From positions 62,625,127 through 62,689,126 of the forward strand of contig CP136061.1 in NCBI GenBank assembly GCA_032622095.1: DNA of 64,000 nucleotides. Reading direction: 5' to 3'. Source of the DNA: Siphonodentalium dalli. Taxonomy: Eukaryota > Mollusca > Scaphopoda > Gadilida > Siphonodentaliidae. This document shows positions 26,901-41,900 of the stretch, in pieces. The notes beneath the pieces were generated by a model that ran no database searches, was not told the origin of the DNA, and worked only from the letters and a program-made list of their open reading frames with translations. A program made the position numbers and the translations under genes. How positions within the stretch are numbered: the stretch's first letter is position 1; each line of letters begins with the position of its first letter.

Positions 26901-29900
26901 AATGAATGATTTTTTTTTTTTATTAACTTTTTTTAGTTTGATAATAAGGAAATCATATATAATGAAATTAATATATCTTCTATATATATTTAGAAGATAT
27001 ATTAATTTCAGTCCATATGATTTCCCTATTACTTCTTTATTTCCAGCTTTGGCAAGATTCCAGACTTACGTGGCCTCCAGCGAACTTTAGTAACTTCAAT
27101 GAGGTCTTTTTTGAGGAACAGTCCGTATGGGTTCCGCCAATCGCTATTCTGAATGAGTGAGTATTGTTTCACAATGTAAAATCTCAATGATCGTAGTTGA
27201 TGGAATGAGATATGCCGCCTGACGGACATGCACTATCTTGATTGATAATAATTGAATTTAATATCCTCTTTTCATCTAGTGTCGATGTTTCAGACGGATT
27301 GTAATAATTATTAAGTTCTTTTTTTTTTAAACAAAATGGCATTCGAGTGTGTGTATGTCTGTGTATATATGTATAAATATCTAGTTGATATGTCACATTT
27401 GTTTGTCAATATTAGTTTCAGCGAAACAAAGCAACAATTGTGTTATAGTAGATTCTGTGTGTTGTTTATTTAAATTGGAACCTGATCTGGACTCTGTATT
27501 CCTGATTATCATGTCTGCAATTTAAATCGACCGATCAGACTGGATCAGAGGTCAAAACTATACTTATGTGGCACGAGGCTTTACCATGCATTGTCAATAA
27601 ATACGTTAAAGAGTCTCCAGTTGTCTCCAGTATCGCGTCCCACCTGGTCTTGTAAAACACACAACTGGAGGCAATGTAACTTATACATGAAATACACCTT
27701 TAAAGGGATACACTGTACACAAACGTTGTTGTTGTTGGTTTGTATAGTCTCTGAGTCATTTCGCCCGGGCGTTTATCTGATGGCTGTTTTTCATCTGACG
27801 TGTGTGTCGGATAAATGATGTGGAGGATTTATGTAAATGTTAGCCCAAACTACATTTCCAAGTAACGATGGTTTTGTTGTTTATTTTGAGGAATAATACC
27901 GCATCAGATGAATTCAGCCCAAATATGTTAACAGTTGTCGTGTAGAACATTTGCAGTAGGTTAGCGTTATTTAGTATTTGTGGATGTCCTTTAACATGGG
28001 GAAAATAGACTACTGTGCTTGAACGAGCATGTGAATTTGTCGTTTTAATGTATAGCAACTTGATAATCAATAACAGTCGCTCTATTTACGGTATTAATTG
28101 CGGAACTTTCTAAAGTAAACTACGCGTAAACGGGTACATACTGTAAATTATAGAAGGTGTCGGATCGGCCTAATCTCACCAGAGGCGTTATTTCGCTAAA
28201 ATCCGATTTGGATTCTGGATTCAGATTACAGATTTGTCCCCGTACGACTTGGTTCGGCAAAAGAACAGACCACAAATTTCCAGAATCAGTAAACGAACAG
28301 ACCGTAATCCTAATTTCGTGGGAATCCGATAGGGATTCGGATTCCGATTACGGACTCAAATGTTCGTAATGTAAACAAACCGAGATTTCGCCACCTCAGA
28401 GTTTAAAAACACAATAAAACATAAGAATCCGTCTCCTGTGTACAAATTATTGCAGAATATAAACGATCTATATCAAAGAATTTTAAATGCGGAGACAAAT
28501 TTGTTTTATTGAATGTAAACTGGGAGAATATTACTGAAATTAGCCAAATAATAACGCTATTGATAGTAACGCTGGGGGAGCACTTCGGTTGATGGCGAAG
28601 AAATTGCAATTCATTGTTGATTGTCACTTTCATATGTCCATTTCATAATTCCATCCTTAAAATACCGCCCGAACGCATGTCGATTTCGAATTCGGCGGAT
28701 ACGTCACCATTGACCGAGTTCATATGCACCTGCATGGATATGTCTTCTGCTGTGTTCGTTATTATAATGTTTCTTCTTATTCAAGAAATAGTAGGATTAT
28801 ATGGTATCGATGGATTATCAGATACACGTATGTACTATCATCTAGTCTTAATGTTATAGCAATTTCATGTTTAACATGTTTTGTTTCGTTAAATGCAGTC
28901 GTTTTGCACAATAGTCTCTGTATAGACAACAGACACATGTTCTAGGGACGTGGCTAGAAGTTTCCTCAAATTTACGGCCAACTGCACCCCCCCCCCCCCC
29001 CTTGAACCAAACATCAATCTCACAGGTTCGCAGAATTCAATTTGCTCCCCTTGGAAATATCCAATCTGACAAACACTAAGATTGGAAAATTACCAACTTT
29101 TACTGGTTGAAAAAAATCAAACAATGAGAACAATGCCAACCTATATATGGTGTCAAATTAATGTCCAACTAATGTTGTGTCATGCATGAAATTTCCGACT
29201 GCTGGAATGTACCAAAGTTTAGTTTAGATATATTTATTTCAAATATATGTCAAATTTAGATAACACATGATATATAACACATACATTTGTTTATACACAC
29301 AAAGGAATTGGGGGACAAGTACTGACTCACTTAAGGGTACCCCCTCTCCCAAATGTTATTACACTGAAAAAAATAAATAATTAGTAATGGCAAAGCAACG
29401 TGACTACCAAAACAAGTTGAACATATATACAGATCACTGGACACCCCCTCTCCCGAGTTAGTCATAAGTTTGTATATGTATTTATTTAAAATCGGGTTTG
29501 TTTGTTTGTTGTGTTTGTTGGCTTGTACGTATCATTATTTGAAACAGTTAGTCAAAATAATCCTGATTTTCCTCACGTATGAATGACTGCACAGCTTAGC
29601 AAATTGTACCAAAAATCGGGGTGGGGGTCGAGACACACAAGCAACCCCTGTCGTCACGTCCCTGTTCAACTGACAAGTTTCGTGTGTTCTTCACAACATC
29701 TTTGGAATTTGATTCAGGAGGCCTAGAGCTGTCATGTTTAGATATGCTTGCCAACATCAATAAACACACTTTAACTTGAAAAAAAAGATGCGATTAAGTC
29801 GGATTGGCAGCAAATTATGTGCCGTGTATATACACATAGACGAAAAGCATGATTTCACAACAAACATGCACTTTATAAATATAAGATACAAATGATACTT

Positions 29901-32900
29901 TTGTCAAATACATGAGCCATGTTTGACGCTGGGAGAGATTTTCGGAGACCACGTGGATTTCAAAATCTGACCTAGAATCCGAAATTAGCTCCGCCCCCCG
30001 TAATCGGCTTTGGATTCTCAATCCGGATTTTAGCGAAATTACGGCTCAGGGCCAACTCGCCCCAGTCGACGTGTGTCAATTCGGTACATACTATAAGATG
30101 TATCCGAGGCCGAGCCGACTCGGAATAAAAGGTGTAACCGGGGTGTTATATAGCGTTTGGTCCGTTGTTTCTCAATGAGTGTTATTGCAATTTGGTGTAT
30201 ATGTCAGGACTGGGACATGGAATACAACGACGTTTGAATTGTTTTTAAATTTACAAAATTGTTGATTTTATTCATTTTTTTCGTTCTAAACCACACTATA
30301 ACGGTGTATAAAAGGTGTGAGCGGACTTGATGTCGCATTATCTTCTTTGTTTATAAATGGACAAGACTGAAATATAGTGCATATGTCCGGGTTATGACAT
30401 GGACAACATTAACGTTTGAATTGTTCTTAAATTCACAAATTTGTTGATTTTATTCAACTTTTCGTTCTTTCATTCTATAAAGTGTAAACGGTCGGCCCCA
30501 TTTAAAAGGTTAAGCGGCTTATGTGCTTAGTGTTATAGGTAATCGGATTAACTAATTGACGACTCTAAACTATTGTGTTTTGGGGTATTTGAGCTTTTTT
30601 GTGAAATAATAATTGAGGACGTGAATACATTTAGTTTAAATGATAATAAACACATACAATATAATAACGAACACGAGACATACATAAATTATAAACTGTT
30701 AACAAAAGATATCAAATTCAATACATGACAAAGATGACTCAGTGAAGTTTATAAAGTGAACATAAAAACATTAAGGTAAGAATCTTTTTAAGGAATGCAA
30801 CTTTATTTAATGATAATAAACATATAAATTAAAATAACAAAAATGAGACATACATGATTTATAAACTGTTAACAAAAGATATCAAATTCAATACATGACA
30901 AAGATGACTCAGTGAAGTTTAGAAAGTGAACATAAAAATATTAAGGTAAGAATCTTTTAAAGCATTACTAAACCGTTTAGCACAGACCGCAGTCCACTTC
31001 ACTCATCCGATCATCACCAAACTTCATATTTATCTTGATATTGATCTATCAGATAAGACCTATCAAATATTTTTTTAATTTCATAGGAAAAAATGGTCGC
31101 CAGCGGCCATATTGCATTTACGTTATATGTTATCGCGTCATGTCGATATCTAGTATTACTTAGAAATTTCATCTTTCCAGATTCATAATTGCTCCATTGA
31201 CTGTAACATATGAAATTATTCCCCTATTCGGATAGAGTGTCACTGAAACTTTATTTTGTCAGACTGTCTGTATAGTCACTGATTATATGTGGCAATAATC
31301 TGTAATAAGATGTAGCACTATTTTATTTTATATTTACATGTAGTGCTGTTTTTATACAACAATTCTAACCCCCCCCCCCCCCCCTAGATCATCATGTCAT
31401 CGACCATACATCGCGCACGAGGACCTGGTTGAATTAAGGGGGGGGGATGGATCACTTCTGTCCTCAAGCTAGATGATACTTATGCCATTTAATGGCATGT
31501 TACTAACGTGGAGGGTTAGATATGCTTGAAACACCACCACTCTTCAATTCACACCAAGTTCTCAGCTGTCATGTTCGGATAATAGAACCCATAGCCATGA
31601 TATATGGTTTATTGTGTGTATACTAGTAATATAGTTATTTTCAGTACCTTTATATACCAGTACTGTATATAACAATGCATATAAATGAATCCATGTATAC
31701 ATGTATATTGATTCAACGGATTCAGTGGTTTTGTCCATCAGTCTATCAAATTTGCGGGGAAAACGTGCACTCTTAGAACAAATGTGTATAAATACTACAC
31801 AATATGTGTTACATTTGATCTTAAACAAAATTGTGTAGAAATGCAACATGACATAAATGTGTCGGTGGAATTTTCTCAACATTGAATATGAGTGAATATG
31901 TGAGTATATTATATTTAATATATGAGATATTTTCTATTTGAGACATAAACCTCGTAACAGCTGCCATAATAAAAAAATTGACAGCTGCTTTAAATTTTTG
32001 TGCTACACAATTATGTGTTGTTCAGTTTTTACACAAACATAGTGTATAACAAAATTTTAAGCTGCCAATAAATTATTGTTTGTTCTGTGGTAGCCATTAC
32101 GAGTTTTGTGTCTCCAATATAACACATTTCATCTAATAACTATGATACACTCACATATTCAATCATATTCAACGTTGATGATATTCCACCGACATATTTA
32201 ATAATTATATGTCATGTGTCATTTCTACACAATTTTGTAAAGATCAATTGTAACACATTTTGTGTAGTATTTATACACATTTGTTCTAAGAGTGTGGCCA
32301 CCAGCAGTACAGTGAGTACACCCTGCTAAATTTCAAATTTGAATCAATTGGCGCACCCTGCAGCCAGCTTTTATTGGAGAACTTTTTCTCATGTGGATAT
32401 TTTGGGTCGCCGCTAGATGTGAGCCATATTTTGTTCTCATACTTTCCTTGTGAAAACATCACTGCCAGTCGTGATCTTGAATTTTGCTATTTTTATGGCT
32501 CAATAATTTGGTTGATCCTACAGACGACACCCCTTGTCCGATCGTCACCAGATTCCACAATGATCTTCTGGATAACCAGGGTGAGAGTAATCTAATTTTT
32601 CCGAATTTCGTTAAAAAATATGACCACAGGCAGCAATTTGGTATCTTACTCTTTTGCGTGACTGCATTGTTTAGCAACTGTACAGACATATCCCTCATCT
32701 GATAGTCACCAAACTTCATATTGATATTCGGGCTGACAACTAGATGGGAGCTATCGAATGCTTTGAATTTTTTTGGAAAACATTGTCGCCAGCAGTCATC
32801 TTCTATTTTGGTTTTTATATACATGTATATCTCTTCATGCGGATAGCCAGTATTACGTAGGTACTTCAACTTTCCGCATCCCTGTCATCATTTGAAATAT

Positions 32901-35900
32901 AAAAATTTACCTGATACATGCACCCTTCAAAATTTGTTTCGTCGTATCTATTTTAATGACCCGTATGGTAATATTGATATAGATATATTTGTCAAACATT
33001 TCTTTGTACAATATACAGGTATTTAGTTTGTAACTAAATCTAGAAATATATAATAGTAGCTGGTGGACCCGACTTCGTCCGGGATGTTCCCCTATGATTT
33101 TCGGAGAATTGCGCGATTTAACCTTGAATTGACCATTTTAAAGGTGAAGATCATGTCGGGGTCACGATTTGACCCGTCCAAAACACTCCCCGGACAAAAG
33201 TTACCGACAAAAGTACCCGTCGAAATCCGCCCGGCTTTACCCGATTTGACCTTGAATTGACAATTTTGAATGTCAAGATCAGGTCGGGGTCATGATTTGA
33301 TCCATCCAAAACACTCCTGGGACAAAAGTAACGGTAGGTATAAAATTTCGTTGAAATCCTTCCGTTTTACCAGATTTGACCTTGAATTGATATTTTTGAA
33401 TGTCAAAGTCAGGTCGGGATCAAGATTTGTCCGTCCCGTCCAAAATACTCCCTGGAAATAATTTCCCCTAGGTATAAAATTTCGTCAAATATGTCGGGCA
33501 GTTTTCCCGGCCATAGCTAACAGACAAACAGACAGACAAATGTCCAAAATATATATTAGACTAGCTGATGTACTCGACTTCATTCGGGCTATTTAGGGAT
33601 TTTTTTGTGATCGCCTCCATTTGGACAGTACCCAGTATATATATATAGCGTCTGGCCAAACTATTGTTCAATTGGTCCAGAAACATGCCTATATCAGCAC
33701 GTTCGAGGACATGCTCCCACGTGAAATTGGACGTGTCCATATTGCTCTCGGGATCGAAGTATTCCTACACACAAAGTTTTAGTCGGATCGGTCAAGGTCC
33801 AGAAACATGCCTATGAGCGAGGTCAAGTTGACACGTTAAATACCAAATCCGAGTCGGATCGGTCGAGCAGTGTTAGAGTCTATAACACATACACACATGT
33901 ATTCATGCACACACATACATACAGACAGGTGTTCCAAACTGTATAATCGATAGCTACAACAATTCTATGGTAGATAGTTCACGGGCGACCTGATGCATGC
34001 ATCTTAGTTTTCTTGTAGAATAGGGTAACCAGATTTTCATTATTTGAAAGTCTGTTGAGTGCGAAATAAAATTACGGATGGCAGATTAGCCGGAATGCGA
34101 AAATACAAATTGTTGTTGTCGAGTAATTTTTGTACAGTTTTCAAGCAAATGTATCAAATAAATGTTATATCATATGCATATTAGTCCCATATTCTCATTT
34201 AAGTGATTATATAGTCACTAGTCAGTGAGTGGCTTGAGTTTACGCACCGTATCAACATAATATTTTATACGATCATGTGTGCCACGCGTTTCCCAGTCCA
34301 CTACCCGTCAATTAATTTGATTACGTCTTCTACACGGAAATTCGTAATTTAATTTATATCAAATTATTAACTTTGATTTTAAGATAAACTATTAACCTGA
34401 ACGTTTACAGAATACATCTTCGACTCAAATTACTTATTTTTCTATATATTATCGAGATTAGATCGTTGTTAAAGATACTGGCGGCGTTGGCGGTGGGTAT
34501 GCTGTTAAAATATTCACCTCCGTCAAAAACCGCCATAAACAGAAAGAATAGTAAAATATAGACAGGCATTGTTCTTATACCTATCAGAAATATGGCGTAA
34601 ACAGTATGTTATTGTCAATTTTTCCCCCTTTATTATGTAAACAAAAGCAAAAAAACGTTACGTTACCTGGTTTTTGTTTAGATCCGGATATGGTAAACAT
34701 AAAGAGCGTTATTTGTTAGTGTTTTCCTGATATGGAAATAATAAAAAGCGTTCATATCATTTTTGTTTGATTCACCAATATAATATACTATTTACGCGCT
34801 GATTATGTTTGGCATATGAACAAAATTATATATATTTTAATAATTCCTTCTGTTGATGGCGATTTGAACAAATATGAATATTTCTGCAACGAACGCCGCC
34901 CGTGCCTTTAATACCGGGAATTTATTGAAAATGGCGTACAGTACCCCCTTTAACCGTTTCACGGCGGGAGTATTACCTGAGACTAATATATTAGTCCCAG
35001 GTATTACAGATAATTTGGCAGTGCATTCTCTTATATATGCGAGTCTCTCAAAGGGAGCCACGCATGTACACGAGAACGCACTGGCTTAAAAGGTCAAGGT
35101 AAATATTGTTAGGCCACTGTATATTCTCTTATATATGAGAGGCTCCCTGTGGGAGACTCGCAAATATAAGAGAATGCATTGGCACAGGGTTTTCGCAAAA
35201 TTTCAGGAAGCTCCAATCATGGAAGGGTTAACAACTATAATATTGAACGTTCATTTTACAGGGTTAACACACTCGATGTGATGGGCAATGGCAAGATTCT
35301 GGTAAAAGTGGATAACGATGGCATATGCTTGTGGAACCCGCCACTGATATCAAAGACCGATTGCGCTCTGGACGTTACGTATTTCCCTATGGACCGACAG
35401 ACATGTTCGATCGAAGTGATCGCGTGGACTTATGAAGCCACTCAGCTCCTTCTAACCAGTAAACATGGAATTGACTTCACATACTTTTCTGAAAACGTCG
35501 AATGGATCCTGATTGAAAACACAACAACTACCGTGGGTGCAGAATTGCAAGGCAGATCTTACTCCCGGTTGATGTTTTCGTTCACGTTACGCAGACGACC
35601 GACGTATTACATCATAAGTGCGGTGATACCTACCATATTGATGTCATTTCTGAGTCCCATGATCTTTATTCTTCCTTCGGCTTCTGGAGAAAAGATAAGC
35701 TACATCGTCACCATGTTCCTGGCATATATAGTGCTGCTGACTCTGGTGCAAGAAGAGCTGCCGAGCGCTTCGACAACGCCCTCTATTATAAGTGAGTATT
35801 TAAAGGGCACATATAATCGGGGGGGGCGAGAAGATTTAACCCTTTCGTTACTAAATCGATTCTCACATTCAGTTATAAAAATATAGATTAGAACGGTCTA

Positions 35901-38900
35901 TTATTCATTTAGAGGAGTATTCCGGTAATAAAAGCAGACGACAGACAAAAAAACAGATAATACAATGGCAAAATAATTCATATTCAATGGTGGGAAATGT
36001 TCAGATAATAAATTTAACGAAAGATCTAACATGGGGACTTATTATCTGAACATTTCCTAAGGGAACTACTCATCAATTAGTATTTGGTAAAGAATGGGTA
36101 ATTTGAAGTATTATAAGTATATATACGAAAGGTTTGATGTGCCTGAATTGTCGTAAGGACTGGTGTTTGACCCCTCACCTAACCCTGTGGGAATTCGTTA
36201 TTATCTGGGAGCATATATAGCCATTGGGTACCCACCAACCCTTTTTTGGAAGGAACACTTTTGTTTTGCTGATTTTTAAATAGGGACCACCCTCTTTAAA
36301 TCATTAGCAGCTAAGTCATCTATGTCGACTCCCGGGATACTTTTATTTCGCGCTCCGCGTGAATAATGTTTCGCTGATACTTGGTATACATGGACCATGG
36401 GCGTTTTATTTATAGAAAAGGGAATTTTTGGGGCGGATTAAAAGTCGAACTGCGACCCGGAGGCCGAGTCCGGTAAAAGGTGTAGTTGGCAATTCTGATG
36501 AGATGCATGAGAAACCTTCAGTGATAAGCCGTATATAGTTTGTAATAATTTGAAGGATTAGTTGTTTTAACGGAATTATGAGTTTAGTCCAGGAGATATT
36601 GGTCGACCTCTGCACCCCCCCCCCCCAGGACTTAACTTCACCCCACTAATTTTCTTCCTTAAGGTCTCCTCTAATTTTTTTCACTTGTTAACAAGAAAAA
36701 AAAAGTGGCCGCAGAGACTCCAGACAAGATGGCGTCCATCATGGCGGCCATTTTTTTTAAATGCACCAGGTCTCTTTGCTCGCCATTATAGTAAAGATGA
36801 TAGCACATGCGGTATTGTTTTCCGCTCGATTCGTTATGCTAATATACAACCCTTACAAATTAGCCAAAAATCCGACACCAGAATCCAATATGGCGGCCAA
36901 GATGGCCGCCGAAATGTTAAAATATGCTATTTTTCTGACATGTTACCACCTTTCGTTTGTCTCTGTGGGAAAATTTTAGAATTTTTGCGTCATATTATAC
37001 ATTTATCATATAGAGGAGTCATTGGCGAACACATGGGGACCATAATATGCATTCATTGCGGGATATTTTTGTCCGATATCACGTTTTCCCAAATGCCGGT
37101 ATCATAGGTCAAAGCCGAATCTCCGTTAATAACGCGATGTTATGTTTCGAATCAATGATTGTTATTGCTATTATAACAACACCCATGCATATATATTTGC
37201 AGGAGATACTCGAGCTAGGATTCCTCTTATACCTGAGTTGAGGAATATTTACCCAAATCCAAGATGGCGGCCAAAATGGCCACCAGAAATAAAAAATCGC
37301 CGAAAATTGCTGATTTTAACATCAGTGAGCATTATTGTCATGATAACTCCACACCTGCTTACTATTGTAAGTTGGGAACACTTAGGCGAAGAACTTTCCT
37401 TGTACCATATCCCAATAAAAGTCCTCCAAATCCAAAATGGCGCCCACAATGGCGGACAGATTATGAAAAATCACCGAAATTCCCTCATATTCACATCATT
37501 GTCGAGACAACTCCATCCATGCGTACAGTTGAGTTGGAAATACTGAGATGAAGTAATTACCTTACATCTCATGCAAGAAATGGTTTTCCAAATCAAATAT
37601 GGCGGCCAAAATGGCGACCGAAATTTGAAAACACGCCTACATTCCTTTACTTTCTTAGGATGGGCGTTATTGTTTCGCGATTTCTACCCACCATTACATG
37701 TTGATATGTATGAATTATCCATTAGGGTTTGGCAAGTGATATCCACAGTCAATATGGCGGCCAAACTGGCGGGCAGAAATTGAAAAGAAGCCGATATTAT
37801 CACATACTAATTTCAACTTTTTGTCATAATATTGATTTGTATAAACGAAACGATACATAAAATAAACCATATATTAGTTCCAATGTAAGTCGTAGCCTTT
37901 TGGAAGGATGAAAACCCACAAGCGCAATGTGGCATTTCAAAATCCATTCTCCACTAAGGGCTCATACTGGCCGTAACCGTATATAGGTGCGCCGAATAGT
38001 CATATTATGACTTCCAAGAATCAAAACAACAGTACCTGAGCTTATTCTGAATTGCCACATTCAGCATTATCTAGACTCGTTTCCGTCTCTTCGTCAGATT
38101 AATCTATCTCACTCACAACAACAGTTCACTACTCTTCTTTGTAGGAGTGTGCCACTAATCGGAATGTTTCAAACAATACATATGCCGGTGTCCAGCTCGC
38201 GTGTTGGTTTCGAAAGCTTGGAATTCTTAGCGAGCTTCGTTCGTGGTATAGCTTATGGTATAATTCAGATGCTACATATGGGATATATGCGTCATCTTGT
38301 GCGATACACTATAAAGGTATTCGGTCGATGCGTATATACTAGCTTTCAGAAGGACCTATCTATCTGCGTATTGTCAGCTTTGGTGACCTAACGGGGATAA
38401 CAACGTGTACACCTGGTGATCTTCCCAAACAGCCACTTCTCAATATATGGTTCATCAATTCACATACTCATCTAATGCACTGACGTACCCGGACAACTTC
38501 TGTATATGGCTTCGAATGTTGAAAGCCCGACATTTGACGGATGCATTTCTGCTAAGGCGTAGAAGACCATAATGCATAATATACCCAAAACTCCTTGAAC
38601 ATGATCATAAGAACAAGCTTGTTGGCGTCCAGCAATCGTCTCACCGAACAGATCCAAGCAGATGATAACAATACACACGGTGCTCGTTTGTGGGTATGTG
38701 TCATGATAGTGGAAATGAAATTGGACCATGACTGCACCGCCCCTTATTTTGTTATGTTTTAGATTCAGACAGGATCTCATCTGTGGCTTTGCTTTCCTTG
38801 TATGCTAAGATTGTATGTTCCCATCCGTTTGGAAGCCGTTCTTAAACAACTTGACCAGGAGTATGCCATTGGCTACTGATGTATAAGCCCCACCAAGACT

Positions 38901-41900
38901 GGGGTGTAGTCTTAAAGGCGATACCTTTGATAGTTGGTTGATATGTCATACTCACGTTGGGTGGTATGGTTCAAGAAAGTACAAATGCCATCAACAAAAG
39001 GGTGAAATGTTCAACGCGAAGAACATCCAGAGGAATGTTACGTAGATGAGCTCTTGCATTCAGTTCAACAAACGTTGGTACACCAAGTGATTTCTTGGTA
39101 ACATCACCAAATGCGACCATTTTCCTGCATGAGACGTTAACTACTATATTCTAAAGTTATATATATATATAAAGCTATATGATCATAAAGGTCGCGATCC
39201 CCAACGGCCACAGCCATTGCCATCGAGACTGTAAATTGTTCTTTAAATACATAGTGAAATAATGCACCACAATTCCTGACATTTTCTTGAATAATACCAC
39301 CCACATACTGACACTAACCCCGAGAGAGGATAACAAAACACGCATACATTCATGCTATAAAGACATTATCCTTTAGTCCATCCGACTGTTTTGAGGGAGG
39401 CTAGCATATTATTATCCAGACAAAAGTGTACGTAGTTGAATCAGAAAGGCTTCGAAACGGATGTGGAATACAACCTTACCACACCAAATAAAACCGACAC
39501 GCATGACATTCGATATCTTAAACATGCACCAGGACTGGTGTAGGGGTGGTGTATACAGTGGCCCATTTCATTTCCACTATCATGGCGCATGTTCACAAAC
39601 TAGCACCGCGAGCATTGTTCTTCTCTGCTGGGAGATATTCGACGAGACAACTGCGGGGCCTCACACAGTTTGCTTCGGATAATGTTCAAGAAGTGTGGGT
39701 AGTCTGTACACTAGGGTCTTCTTAGCAGATAGACATCTGTCCAAGGGAATGAGAGAGCTAGGAACCTTCGAAACACTGTCGAAGTTGTCCACATATGCCA
39801 ATGCGTTCGCTGAGTTTGTGAGTTGACGAACCATCTATTGAGAAGTGACTAGCTAACTGGTTCGCCAGGTGTACATGTCGTTATCCCATGGGGTATGAGA
39901 CACATACATAGAGATGACCTTCTGTAAGCTAGACACCGGAAAATGAATTGTTTGAAACGTTATGATTAGAGGGACCCTACTCCCAGGAAGTGGTGAATAC
40001 TTTGTCGGTGTGAGCGACCTAGATTTATCGGACAAAGAAATGGAAGCTGGTCCAGATAATTATGGACGTGACGTGGCAAATCAGAATCTGTTATCAGGTA
40101 ATTGTTCTGATATAACTATTCGGCGCACCTACGCTTACGGCCATTGTCGGCGCTAAGTGGAGACTGGATTTCGAAATGCCACATCGCGATATTAATTGTG
40201 GTGTTTCATCTTTCCAGAAGGATACGAGCTATGTTATGCGTTTTGGTACCTTTAGGTTGAACTAGTAGATGGTTTATGTACAGTTTCGTCAATACATACC
40301 GATATTATGACAAAACGTTGAAATTAATATGTGAAAATATCGATTTCTTTTCAATTTCTAGCCGCCAATTTAGCAGCGATCTTGGCTGTGAGTATCAATT
40401 GCCAAACCCTAATGAATACTTCATGTCACTATTCCATATCAACATGTAAGGGTGGATAGAAATCGCGAAACAATAACGCCCATCGTAAGAAAGTAAAGGA
40501 ATGTAGACTTGTTTTCAAATTTCGGTCGCCATTTTGGCCGCCATCTTTGATTTGGAAAACCATTTCTTGCATGAGATGTAAGGTAATTACTTCACCTCAG
40601 CATTTCCAACTCAACTGTACGCATGGATGGAGTTGTCTCGACAATAATGCCCAATGATGTGAATATGAGGGAATTTCGGTGATTTTTCAAAATCTGTCCG
40701 CCATTGTGGGCGCCATTTTGGATTTGGAGGACTTTTATTTGGATATAATACAAGGAAAGTTCATCGCCTAAGTGTTCCCAACTTACAATAGTAAGCAGGT
40801 GTGGAGTTGTCATGACAATAATGCTCACTGATGTTAAAATCAGCGATTTTCGGCGAATTTTTATTTCTGATGGCCATTTTGGCCGCCATCTTGGATTTGG
40901 GTAAATATTCCTCAACTCAGGTATAAGAGGAATCCTAGCTCGAGTATCTCCTGCAAATATATATGCATGGGTGTTGTTATAATAGCAATAACAATCATTG
41001 ATTCGAAACATAACATCGCGTTATTAACGGAGATTCGGCTTTGACCTATGATACCGGCATTTGGGAAAACGTGATATCGGACAAAAATATCCCGCAATGA
41101 ATGCATATTATGGTTCCCATGTGTTCGCCAATGACTCCTCTATATGATAAATGTATAACATGGCAAAAATTCTAACATTTGCCCACAGAGACAAACGAAA
41201 GGTGGTAACATGTCAGAAAAATAGCATATTTTCACATTTCGGCGGCCATCTTGGCCGCCATATTGGATTCTGGTGTCGGATTTTTGGCTAATTTGTAAGG
41301 GTTGTATATTAGCATAACGAATCGAGCGGAAAACAAGACCGCATGTGCTATTATCTTTACTATAATGGCGATCAAAGAGACCTGGTGCATTTAAAAAAAA
41401 TGGCCGCCATGATGGACGCCATCTTGTCTGGAGTCTCTGCGGCCACTTTTTTTTCTTGTTAACAAGTGAAAAAAATGAGAGGAGACCTTAAGGAAGAAAA
41501 TTAGTGGGGTGAAGTTAAGTCCTGGGGGGGTGCATAGGTCGACCAATATCTCCTGGACTAGTTGGTCATTCGTGAAACCAATATATTTTATATTCTATAA
41601 TTACAATCATGGGTATATAATATATCATCTTGAGCGCTTTACCATTTCTGACATTGGTTTTCTTGTTTATTATATGACTATCGTTTTACTGCCCCAATAC
41701 CGCTATAGTAAAGCGATCATTTCCAGACCATCGGATCGGCTACAGTTTAATCCGATGTCATACCACCCTTCTCTATCTCGCATACTGCGCATGTCCGTAA
41801 AAAGCAGGACGATTTATTACACAAAAATAGTTCCTTCTTTATTCTTGTTACAAGTGACCAACATGTGGTTTCAATTCATAATTAATTGTGCTTTTTAAAT

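Noticed and set aside
22201-35175. CRISPR-like array from the repeated ATTCTCTTATATATGCGAG units
   Set aside because: The units are hairpin arms in inverted orientation in a eukaryotic genome, not direct repeats with unique spacers.
35179-35886. A single-exon open frame of 235 codons starting at ATG 35179 as the channel protein
   Set aside because: The first 28 codons come from the hairpin element and intron, and the last 32 run into the intron. The family pattern starts at the acceptor (35262) and stops at the donor (35792).
37142-41011. Matching 134- and 139-codon frames at 37142-37546 and 40592-41011 as a duplicated gene
   Set aside because: They are the two arms of foldback 1, on opposite strands, and have no recognisable domain or coding bias.
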